This document shows positions 33,208 to 39,120 of a stretch of DNA of 39,120 bases, in pieces (within the stretch, counting starts at the first letter, position 1; each line of letters begins with the position of its first letter). Origin of the DNA: Nitrospirota bacterium (GTDB taxonomy: Bacteria; Nitrospirota; Nitrospiria; Nitrospirales; Nitrospiraceae). The notes below the pieces were generated by a model. The model worked only from the letters and a program-made list of their open reading frames with translations. It had not been told where the DNA came from and ran no database searches. A program made the position numbers and the translations under genes. The DNA lies in the NCBI GenBank assembly GCA_022545705.1, contig JACZQN010000006.1, forward strand, positions 451 to 39,570, given 5' to 3'.

Positions 33208-33940
33208 GGCTCCTGAAATCCTGTACGGGTTGCACGCCGTTCGGGAAGCGCTCCGCAGCGGCGATCGGCCCCTGTCGCGGCTGCTTGTGGTGCGTCAGGA
33301 TCGTCAATTTGCGGCCCTCGTCCGGCTGGCTCGCGTGGCAGGGGTCCCGGTTCATCGTGAGCCGCAGCCGGTGTTCGACCGGCTCGTCCCCCGGGGAAAA
33401 CACCAAGGGGTCATCGCGCTGGTGGCCAGGAAGCGCTACGCCGAGCTGGAAGAGATGCTCGCGTGCGCGAGAAGCCGCAATGAGACCCCATTCATCGTCA
33501 TCCTGGATGGAGTTGAGGACCCGCACAACCTGGGCGCAGTGCTTCGTAGCGCGGAGGCAGCGGGCGTTCATGGCGTGCTGATCCCTGAGCGTCGGGCGGT
33601 CGGCCTCACGGGCACCGTGGCAAAAGCCTCAGCCGGCGCCTTGGAGCATCTTCTGGTCGGACGGGCACAGAACGTGTCCCGCCTCATCGAGGCACTTCAA
33701 GCAGAGGGGCTTTGGGTTTACGGTCTTGATCCCCAGGCGCGGAAGTCCTACACGGCTCTCGACTTGCAAGGACCAGTAGCCCTGGTGTTAGGCGGGGAAG
33801 GTAAAGGAATCCGCCCAGGCGTGCTAGAGAAGTGTGATGACCGCGCCAGCATTCCGATGCGCGGGCGAGTGGCATCCCTGAACGTCTCGGCCGCCGCCGC
33901 CATCGTCATGTTCGAAGCGGTCCACCAACGAACCAGGTAA
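33182..33940 (+). CDS. rlmB: 23S rRNA (guanosine-2'-O-)-methyltransferase RlmB-like (SpoU family)
   Basis: 252 aa from ATG 33182, which gives the usual beginning ILYGLHAVREALRSG after a short lead; the longer frame lies inside cysS. The N-terminal substrate-binding domain (about 1-95) has HQGVIALVA; the SPOUT catalytic domain has LDGVEDPHNLGAVLRSAEAAGVHGV, a KASAGALEHL block, LVLGGEGKGIRPGV and the knot motif IPMRGRVASLNVSAAAAI. It 2'-O-methylates a guanosine in 23S rRNA (G2251 in E. coli). It overlaps cysS, a frequent pairing. Confidence 0.94.
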   Translation: MAPAAGSDEAPEILYGLHAVREALRSGDRPLSRLLVVRQDRQFAALVRLARVAGVPVHREPQPVFDRLVPRGKHQGVIALVARKRYAELEEMLACARSRNETPFIVILDGVEDPHNLGAVLRSAEAAGVHGVLIPERRAVGLTGTVAKASAGALEHLLVGRAQNVSRLIEALQAEGLWVYGLDPQARKSYTALDLQGPVALVLGGEGKGIRPGVLEKCDDRASIPMRGRVASLNVSAAAAIVMFEAVHQRTR

Positions 33941-33989
33941 TTCGCCTGGAATGGGCTGAGGGGGGATCGGCTACTGAGTTGGAACGGCC

Positions 33990-34274
33990 CTAACGGATGT
34001 CTATCATACTGTCCCGGATTGCCGCCTTCAGGAGCTGCGCCGTATTGGAGACGCGGATCTTTTTCATCATATTGGCTCGGTGGGCTTCAACTGTCTTGAC
34101 GCTGATCTTCAGGCGCCGCCCGATCTCCTTGTTCTTCAGTCCGGACCAGATGATTTGGAGAATCTCCCGTTCCCGGCTGGTGAGGGCTTCTGGGCGCCTC
34201 CGTTTGGGGACCGGCGCCGACGAGCGCCTTGGCTTTGCAAGGCGGGTTCTCATCGATCGCTTCACGCTTCCCAT
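33990..34274 (-). CDS. Stand-alone LuxR/GerE-type helix-turn-helix protein
   Basis: 94 aa. The first about 28 residues are basic and disordered-looking; residues 29-90 are a complete GerE HTH (LTSREREILQIIWSGLKNKEIG, then VKTVEAHRANMMKKIRVSN). No receiver or ligand domain precedes it, so it is a minimal regulator, either constitutive or controlled by its level. GGAGGAGAAGG lies about 8 nt before the ATG. It is convergent with rlmB and divergent from the prepilin peptidase, whose promoter region it could influence (inference). Confidence 0.9.
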   Translation of the reverse strand: MGSVKRSMRTRLAKPRRSSAPVPKRRRPEALTSREREILQIIWSGLKNKEIGRRLKISVKTVEAHRANMMKKIRVSNTAQLLKAAIRDSMIDIR

Positions 34275-34361
34275 CGCTGCCTTCTCCTCCGTTGGGCTCG
34301 CGCCGTACGCGCTGGCCTGTCGCGCCCATTCCAGAATGAGCCCAAGTAAAATACATAGGGA

Positions 34362-34390
34362 ATTATAACAGGTAGCTGCGATTCTGTAAA
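34362..34390 (-). promoter_or_regulatory. Near-perfect sigma-70 promoter for the LuxR-type gene
   Basis: On the minus strand TTTACA (34390-34385) and a consensus TATAAT (34367-34362) are separated by 17 bp. Leader of about 80 nt to the ATG at 34274. It lies in the divergent gap before the prepilin peptidase, for which I see no convincing promoter. Confidence 0.68.
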
Positions 34391-34459
34391 TTCTGGCGCG
34401 TTGGGGCAGTTCCTGCTATACAGGGGTCGCACGCCACTCCATGCGTGTTCTGACGAGAG

Positions 34460-35242
34460 ATGACGACAACCGCACAGATACTCCCCTCCGTGATCGTCAT
34501 GATCTTCGGAACGTTTCTCGGGAGTTTTCTTAACGTCTGTATTTATCGGATCCCAAGACATGAATCGATCGTGTGGCCCTCCTCACGCTGTCCCGCCTGC
34601 GCCGCCCACATCGCACCCTACGACAATGTGCCTCTTGTGAGTTTTGCGGTCTTGCGAGGCCGATGCCGTTCGTGCCAAGCGCGCATCTCGCTGCGGTATC
34701 CCCTCGTGGAAATGGCCAACGGATTAGGGTACGTGTTCATCCTGGCGCGGTTCGGCCCGGGGTGGCCCGCGGCCATCTATGCCGCGCTATTCTCGGCCTT
34801 GCTCGTGATCACGTTTATCGACCTCGATCATCAGATCGTGCCGGATGTAATCACGTTACCGGGAATCCCGCTCGGCCTCCTCTGTGCGGCCACCGTGCTG
34901 CCTGTCGGACTTCTGAATTCGGTCTTGGGCCTCCTGCTGGGCGGGGGGCTCTTATGGGTCTTGGCCTGGGCGAGCCCCTACCTCTTCGGGAAGGAAGGGA
35001 TGGGGGGCGGTGATATCAAGCTGCTCGCCATGATCGGTGCCTTCCTCGGTTGGCGCCCGACCCTGCTTACCCTCATGGTCGCTGCCCTCGTGGGGTCGGT
35101 GGTGGGGATAGGATTGATCTCGCTCAAGCTTCTCCGCCGGGATCAGTATATCCCGTTTGGCCCCTTTCTGGCTCTTGGGGCCCTGATCTCCCTCTTTTAT
35201 TATCGCGAAATAATTGGGTGGTACTTCGGTCTGCTGGCCTAG
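34460..35242 (+). CDS. pilD: Type IV prepilin peptidase / N-methyltransferase
   Basis: 260 aa, polytopic inner-membrane aspartic peptidase. It has the GTFLGSFLNVCIYRIPR start, a cytosolic zinc loop with C44-x2-C47 and C69-x2-C72, the first catalytic aspartate in FIDLDHQIVPD (121-129) and the second in GGGDIKLLA (D185). About seven hydrophobic segments follow the usual plan. It cleaves the leader of type IV pilins and methylates the new N-terminus. The minor-pilin-like genes downstream are its expected substrates. Confidence 0.95.
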   Translation: MTTTAQILPSVIVMIFGTFLGSFLNVCIYRIPRHESIVWPSSRCPACAAHIAPYDNVPLVSFAVLRGRCRSCQARISLRYPLVEMANGLGYVFILARFGPGWPAAIYAALFSALLVITFIDLDHQIVPDVITLPGIPLGLLCAATVLPVGLLNSVLGLLLGGGLLWVLAWASPYLFGKEGMGGGDIKLLAMIGAFLGWRPTLLTLMVAALVGSVVGIGLISLKLLRRDQYIPFGPFLALGALISLFYYREIIGWYFGLLA

Positions 35243-35535
35243 ACCCCGCAGTCTCAAGCAGCCCTCGCGGCTGTATCCAAACGGGTGACCTCCTGTATCT
35301 GAACCACGCCTGAGTCTCCCCTCCCTTCGGATGGTCCCGGCTCCATCCCCAGTCCAGTCATACCTCTCGCAGGACGGATTTACCTTACGCAACGCCCTCT
35401 TTGGGGGAGATGCCCTCCTGTCATTCGCGATAGGCTTTTTACGCTCTGTATTGGGCACGGGACTTGGATTCCAGGCGTTCAACCGATTCGCCTTAGGCAA
35501 GAGAACAGTCATTTCTGACCAGCGAATGCGAGCGG
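35243..35535 (+). other. Non-coding gap between pilD and the pseudopilin genes
   Basis: 293 bp with no credible gene on either strand; open frames across it have no recognisable protein. It holds a small CAGCC/GGCTG hairpin near 35260-35275, the palindrome GCCTTAGGC near 35490-35500 and the possible sigma-54 site described separately. No known riboswitch consensus was recognised. Confidence 0.6.
35453..35468 (+). promoter_or_regulatory. Possible sigma-54 promoter for the pseudopilin genes
   Basis: GGGCACG-N4-TTGGA matches the -24/-12 consensus TGGCACG-N4-TTGCA except for the first base and the important -12 C. Spacing is exact and the position, about 57 nt before the GspH-like start after the expected start site, fits. 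Pilin genes are often sigma-54 dependent, but the -12 mismatch weakens the case. Confidence 0.28.
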
Positions 35536-35982
35536 ATGATGAACCGTCAGGGCGCAAGCCTCGTCGAGCTGATCATGGTCTTAGGGGTGATGGGTATCAT
35601 CGCGGCGATGGCCGGGGAGAGCTTGGTGGCCATGGTCTCGAGGTACCAGGAACGTGCTGTGACGGCGGAACTCGCGGCAGAGCTGCGAGCCGCACGGGTA
35701 CTGGCCGTCGAAAAGCGGGAGAAAGTCCGAGTGGTGTTTGAACCGGGGACCTCAGGGATACAGACGAGACTGGGCAGCGCAGCGGGTAGGCTGCTCCGCC
35801 AGTACAACTTCCGCAAAAGCGGTGTGGTTGTGGAGCGCCTCTCGAGGGGCTCCACGATTACGTTTTATCCGAGCGGGCGCTCAGCCTCACCAACCACCAT
35901 TACGCTCCGCAATGGCCGGCAAGAGCGCTCGCAACTCACCGTGAGCATAATCGGACGCGTCACCATAAAAGGGAAAAGGTAA
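35536..35982 (+). CDS. GspH/FimT-like type IV pseudopilin
   Basis: 148 aa. The class III leader is very short: cleavage after G6, then A7-S-L-V-E11, with the required Glu at +5 and a hydrophobic helix MVLGVMGIIAAMAG. The C-terminal part (SGRSASPTTITLRNGR) matches the GspH/FimT family. It is a minor pilin that helps prime or cap the pilus. The final codons and the TAA stop come from the AAAAGGN repeat, so the C-terminus may have been set by repeat insertion. Shine-Dalgarno is weak. Confidence 0.88.
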   Translation: MMNRQGASLVELIMVLGVMGIIAAMAGESLVAMVSRYQERAVTAELAAELRAARVLAVEKREKVRVVFEPGTSGIQTRLGSAAGRLLRQYNFRKSGVVVERLSRGSTITFYPSGRSASPTTITLRNGRQERSQLTVSIIGRVTIKGKR

Positions 35983-36078
35983 AAGGTAAAAGTTGAAAGA
36001 CAAGGCGAAGAGGAGGAGGACAAAAGGGAAACATCATGAGGCCAAAATTTTTACCTTTTACCTTTTACCTTTTACCTT
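35967..36078. repeat. 7-bp tandem repeat (AAAAGGN) as inverted pair at the gspH/pilV boundary
   Basis: AAAAGGG, AAAAGGT, AAAAGGT (35967-35992) is answered by an inverted run of TTTTACC units at 36048-36078. Nineteen bases (35974-35992) are the perfect reverse complement of 36055-36073, with a 62-nt loop between. The left arm contains the gspH-like stop; the right arm lies inside the pilV-like leader. Confidence 0.88.
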
Positions 36079-36554
36079 GCTCGCGAGAGCGCGGCTGCAG
36101 CTTGATCGAAGTCATGTTCGCCATGCTGATCCTGGCAACTGCCGTGCTCGGGGTGACAGGCGCCTTCCAGTGGGCAGACCGCGGGCTACAACAGGGGGCC
36201 AAGGGAACGCGAGCCTTGGCCATGGCGGAATCGCGGTTGGAAGCGAAGCGAGCCGCACCTTGGAGAGCGCTGCTGACCGATGATCTGGATGCAGACGGTA
36301 CCCCGGAGGTCACGATGCGGGACGACGGTACGCCACCTGACCAGCAGGCTGGAGACAGGGTCTACACAGCGTCCACGGAGGCAAAGGGGATCACCTTGAC
36401 CTGGACCGTGCAGCCGGATCGCTCCGGTCCGCTTGCTCGAGCGGGATCGGCGGTGATCCGCGCGACGGCTACCTATTCTGTCGGGCGTGGGCAGCAGCGA
36501 CAGGTTCAGGTCGGAACGTTACGGGCGAACCCGAATTATGTTGGGATGCCATGA
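36036..36554 (+). CDS. PilV-like type IV minor prepilin
   Basis: 172 aa. Prepilin cleavage is predicted after G20 (SRERG, then C21-S-L-I-E25-V with Glu at +5), followed by the hydrophobic helix MFAMLILATAVLGVTGAF. The DADGTPEVTMRDDGTPPDQ segment is a typical acidic loop. The 20-residue leader is unusual: residues 4-14 are translated from the inverted 7-bp repeat and are hydrophobic, and no other initiator exists between that repeat and the cleavage site. AAGGGA lies about 7 nt upstream of the ATG. The stop overlaps the pilW-like ATG by 4 bp. Confidence 0.85.
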   Translation: MRPKFLPFTFYLLPCSRERGCSLIEVMFAMLILATAVLGVTGAFQWADRGLQQGAKGTRALAMAESRLEAKRAAPWRALLTDDLDADGTPEVTMRDDGTPPDQQAGDRVYTASTEAKGITLTWTVQPDRSGPLARAGSAVIRATATYSVGRGQQRQVQVGTLRANPNYVGMP

Positions 36555-37288
36555 AGCTTCGACGATTGAGCGATCGCGCCGGTGTGAGCCTGATCGAGCT
36601 GATGATTGCGTTGACCGCCGGAGGAATCGTGCTGGCGGTCACGTTTCATGCGCTGAGCCACTTCGAGCAGCGGCTCGGAGAGCAACAGGGATCCATGGCC
36701 CGGCACCAAGAGCTGCGCATCGGCATGCGGATCGTGGAGGATGAGTTGCGGGCGGCCGGCAGCGGCGCCTCTCCAGCCGAGGCAGCCATCCTGAAAGCGG
36801 AAGAGCAAGAAGTCGAGTTCTGGGCGAACCTGAGCAGGCTGGCAACGACCCTCACGAGCCAGGTCTCAGCAACCCAGCAAGTGTTAGCAGTGGCGAACGG
36901 GTCTGGCTGGCGAAAAGGCAAGCGTGTTGTCGTGTGTGGCACGGAGCAGTGTGCGGTGAGCAGCCTGGCGCAGAGTGGTCGAAGTGCGACGCTGAGCCTC
37001 ACGAGTCCGTTAGGGCTGGCGTTCCCTGCCGGCAGTCAGGTGACGGTTACGAACAGAGTGCGGTACTACCTGAAGCGGAATGGCACCGGTGAGAACAGGC
37101 TGATGCGGCAGATTGACGGGGGTGCCCATCTGCTGATCAGTGACGTCTCGTGGTTCCGGCTGACTTATTTTGACAGCGCTGGCCAGCCGACGACCGACGC
37201 CGCGGAGGTCGCCCGTGTTCGGGTGGAATTGGCGGTCGGAGCCGACCAGCAGGTCGTGACGAAGGACCTGGCTCTCCGTGGACGATGA
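36551..37288 (+). CDS. PilW-like type IV minor prepilin
   Basis: 245 aa. Leader cleaved after G11, then V12-S-L-I-E16-L (Glu at +5) and a hydrophobic helix MIALTAGGIVLAVTFHAL. The body contains the VVVCGTEQCAVSSL cysteine pair and the YYLKRNGTGENRLMRQIDGG segment typical of PilW. Minor pilin thought to be part of the pilus priming complex. ATGA overlap with the pilV-like gene. A second, GC-rich repeat block follows. Confidence 0.88.
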   Translation: MKLRRLSDRAGVSLIELMIALTAGGIVLAVTFHALSHFEQRLGEQQGSMARHQELRIGMRIVEDELRAAGSGASPAEAAILKAEEQEVEFWANLSRLATTLTSQVSATQQVLAVANGSGWRKGKRVVVCGTEQCAVSSLAQSGRSATLSLTSPLGLAFPAGSQVTVTNRVRYYLKRNGTGENRLMRQIDGGAHLLISDVSWFRLTYFDSAGQPTTDAAEVARVRVELAVGADQQVVTKDLALRGR

Positions 37289-37310
37289 CAGTGGGCAAGG
37301 GGCTAGGGGC

Positions 37311-37485
37311 GAGCGGTAAAAGGAAAAAGGCAAAAGGAAAAAGTAAAAAGGGAGAGGTGGGAAGAGGGTGTGGGGTTGAAGGCAAGGGGCGAGGGGTGCT
37401 CCGCGGAAGGCTCGGGGTTAGAGGGGCGAGGCAATGGGGAAGAGTCCGACCTATTGCCTCTTGCCTCGAGCCTCTCGCCTGGATG
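37311..37485. repeat. 7-bp tandem repeats, A-rich then GC-rich, between pilW- and pilX-like genes
   Basis: GGTAAAA, GGAAAAA, GGCAAAA, GGAAAAA (37316-37343) form an A-rich 7-bp series. GGGGCGA/GAGGCAA-type units follow to about 37436, and the opposite orientation appears as TTGCCTC, TTGCCTC, GAGCCTC, TCGCCTG (37455-37482). The open reading frame through it yields a Lys/Gly/Arg-rich string that is not protein-like. Confidence 0.8.
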
Positions 37486-37515
37486 CGGCCGCCTGAGCAG
37501 GCCAGGAAGTTAGAC

Positions 37516-38958
37516 ATGGGAAGTCGCGGGAGAGAACGAGGAGCAGTGCTGATCGGGGCGATCATGCTGGTGGCGATTTTCTCGCTCCTGGGCACAGTAT
37601 CCATGAACATGGCGACTCAGGAGATCAAGGGTACGCTCGCAGTCCGCGATGAGGCGGTCGCGCGTCATTTGGCCGAAGCCGGGGTGGATCTGGTCGTGCG
37701 ATGGTTTCATGACCCAAGCTCGGCACCGCCCCCGCCAGCCGGTAATTTATTCGTGAAACAGTTTGTGTTGCCTGACACCGGCCGGTCCTTTTTTGATGAG
37801 AACGGGGTCTCGCAGTTCGCCGGCTCGGCCGGCGCTCCAGATCTGGTGTACGACGCGTCGAACCCCGGCGATGACGCGCTGATGAACGACCCGAGCACAG
37901 GGTGGTTTGGCCCACTTCGTGATCTGGGACGCATCCTCATGCTGAAGATGTATGGCCCGACCCGACCCGGCCTCCTCTGCACAGTCGAAGTCACGGCGGA
38001 AAGCCGGAGAGTGACGCGGACTCTCGCCGTGCAGCTCGGCACGCTGGCGCTCCCAAGTATCCGGGCCGCGGTCCAGGTAGGGAACAGCGGAGTCCCTCCT
38101 TCAGTGACCAACTCGCTCCCGGTTTGGGTCCATTGGGGAGACTTGACCGCCAAAGGCAACGTCGAATTGGGGAAACTCCAGGATGTTCCGACCAAGACGC
38201 AACTAGCTCCTGTCAGTGGGCAGGCCTACGGCGACATGACCGATCCGGAGGATCGCTGGGTGGAGATCAGGGTTGGTGGGAATGCGACATTCACCCCCCC
38301 GCCGGCCAGCCCCGCTGATGTTCCCTCGAACGTTCAGTCGAATCTGGATCCTGTCCCCGGGTTGACGCAGGATACCTGGGACTACGAAGCCTTGAAGCAG
38401 GATGCTCAGCGTTACGGCTCCTATTATACGCGCGATCAAAACGGGCTCTTGTATCGCGACGGTAAAGTTGAGCCGGGCCTCGGGCTGACGGCTGACGAGG
38501 TCTTCCGGTCCGATGCGGTTGGGGATCACCAGGGGCTTGTCTTCGTGGATACGCTGGATCAGCAGCCGCCCAGCGGAAAGAATCTCGGCATAGTGACAGT
38601 GCGAACGGGATATATGGAAGGGTTCTTTGTGGTCAACGCCAACCTGAATCTCCAGCCGCAGGGGGTTGGGAAGACAGTGAACGCCTTGAGCCCGCCGACC
38701 GATGCGGGTTCGTCGCCGGCAAGCCGGGTGTGGGTTGGATTGACGGGCGTGCATGTCCAGGGCGTGCTGCTGGCCGCGGGCGAACTGAAGTATTCGGGGG
38801 AACCCCGGGCGTATGGAGTGGTGGTCGCACTAGGGCGCTTGGTGGGCCCCTCAGCCACCCCGCTGGAGGTTTGGTACGAGCAGGATTTGCAAAGCGGGCT
38901 CGTGCGGGGTCTCCCACTTGTGTACGTCGCTCCCGGCACATGGCAAGAAATTTATTAA
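37516..38958 (+). CDS. PilX-like pilus assembly protein
   Basis: 480 aa from ATG 37516, with AGGAAG 6 nt upstream; the frame runs back to 37285 but the first 77 codons are repeat-derived. Prepilin-like start RERG/AVLIGAIMLVAIFSLLG with G14 rather than Glu at +5, as in PilX/GspK-type minor pilins, then the ARHLAEAGVDLVVRWF block. The long C-terminal part (about 60-480) is a beta-rich extracellular domain with no family I recognise; it is much longer than ordinary PilX. Last gene of the visible pilus set; pilY1-type genes would be expected to the right. Confidence 0.85.
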   Translation: MGSRGRERGAVLIGAIMLVAIFSLLGTVSMNMATQEIKGTLAVRDEAVARHLAEAGVDLVVRWFHDPSSAPPPPAGNLFVKQFVLPDTGRSFFDENGVSQFAGSAGAPDLVYDASNPGDDALMNDPSTGWFGPLRDLGRILMLKMYGPTRPGLLCTVEVTAESRRVTRTLAVQLGTLALPSIRAAVQVGNSGVPPSVTNSLPVWVHWGDLTAKGNVELGKLQDVPTKTQLAPVSGQAYGDMTDPEDRWVEIRVGGNATFTPPPASPADVPSNVQSNLDPVPGLTQDTWDYEALKQDAQRYGSYYTRDQNGLLYRDGKVEPGLGLTADEVFRSDAVGDHQGLVFVDTLDQQPPSGKNLGIVTVRTGYMEGFFVVNANLNLQPQGVGKTVNALSPPTDAGSSPASRVWVGLTGVHVQGVLLAAGELKYSGEPRAYGVVVALGRLVGPSATPLEVWYEQDLQSGLVRGLPLVYVAPGTWQEIY

Positions 38959-39048
38959 TCGTGCTCTCTCCTCAACCCGCCACCGACTAAGCGCTTCGAT
39001 TCGCAATTACCGTTGCATATTTAAATCCGTAAATTCAACGCCGGATGC

Positions 39049-39120
39049 TCCCTCAGCACTAAGTCCTGAGGGAATAAGTTCGTCCCTCGATTTCCCTCGG
39101 GATGACCCTGAGCCTGTCGA
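39049..39120. repeat. Dispersed palindromic repeat at the right edge (truncated)
   Basis: TCCCTCAG (39049-39056) pairs perfectly with CTGAGGGA (39066-39073). It is followed by a CCCTCGATTTCCCTCGGG segment and by CCCTGAGCCTGTCGA, half of a palindrome of a type commonly dispersed in bacterial intergenic DNA. The element is cut by the window end. 38959-39048 shows no gene. Confidence 0.6.

Noticed and set aside
34394-34422. Promoter for pilD (TATACA at 34417)
   Set aside because: The -10 box is fair but nothing near TTGACA lies 16-18 bp upstream, and the sigma-54 spacing is off by one.
35243-35535. Cyclic-di-GMP riboswitch before the pseudopilin genes
   Set aside because: The gap lacks the conserved CACGCACAGGGCAAACC-type core and the GNRA/receptor arrangement.

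Overview
The window reads as a stretch of core chromosome from a GC-rich bacterium with dense gene packing. The gene content and gene order are most like Nitrospirota (Nitrospira-type). That assignment is an inference from gene neighbourhoods and protein style; no database search was possible. No phage, insertion sequence, CRISPR array or toxin-type island was seen.

Layout. (1) 1-2801: a repeat at the left edge, a leftward two-cluster ferredoxin, then rightward genes for a DUF192 protein, a Rieske ferredoxin, a chagasin-like inhibitor and a class IV (D-amino-acid type) aminotransferase. (2) 2802-13165: a long translation and RNA-turnover operon, rimP-nusA-infB-ylxP(DUF503)-rbfA-truB-rpsO-pnp followed by an M16 peptidase. 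A probable attenuator lies before rimP and a large hairpin lies before pnp. (3) 13166-14690: two unrecognised secreted proteins behind a near-consensus promoter, closed by a strong terminator. (4) 14686-21557, leftward: pdxJ-acpS-nnr-tsaE-HIT-lapA-mutS, mostly translationally coupled. (5) 21609-29730, rightward: an aspartate-family amino-acid operon, aminotransferase-hom-thrC-ApgM-like-lysC-cimA. The ApgM-like protein sits where homoserine kinase is needed and is a good candidate for that step. (6) 29731-33940: ihfA-merR-tRNA-Pro(GGG), a terminator, then surE-cysS-rlmB. (7) 33990-39120: a leftward stand-alone LuxR-type HTH protein, then a type IV pilus set: prepilin peptidase, FimT/GspH-, PilV-, PilW- and PilX-like proteins.

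The most unusual signal is not a gene family. Short-period tandem repeats, arranged as inverted pairs, sit at gene boundaries. A 9-bp repeat (GACGCAANN) occurs at three boundaries (about 2802-2910, 25491-25540 and 31603-31700), and two of these share an identical 24-nt core. A 7-bp repeat (AAAAGGN and GC-rich variants) occurs at two boundaries in the pilus cluster. The repeats run into coding sequence: they supply the tail of SurE, the last codons and stop of the GspH-like protein and the leader of the PilV-like prepilin. REP-like hairpins also separate ylxP from rbfA, and further hairpins lie at both window ends and between pdxJ and the aminotransferase gene.

Several starts were moved inward from the longest open frame because of ribosome-binding sites or family length (rimP, truB, pnp, pdxJ, the region-5 aminotransferase, the ApgM-like gene, merR, rlmB, pilX and the two secreted proteins).
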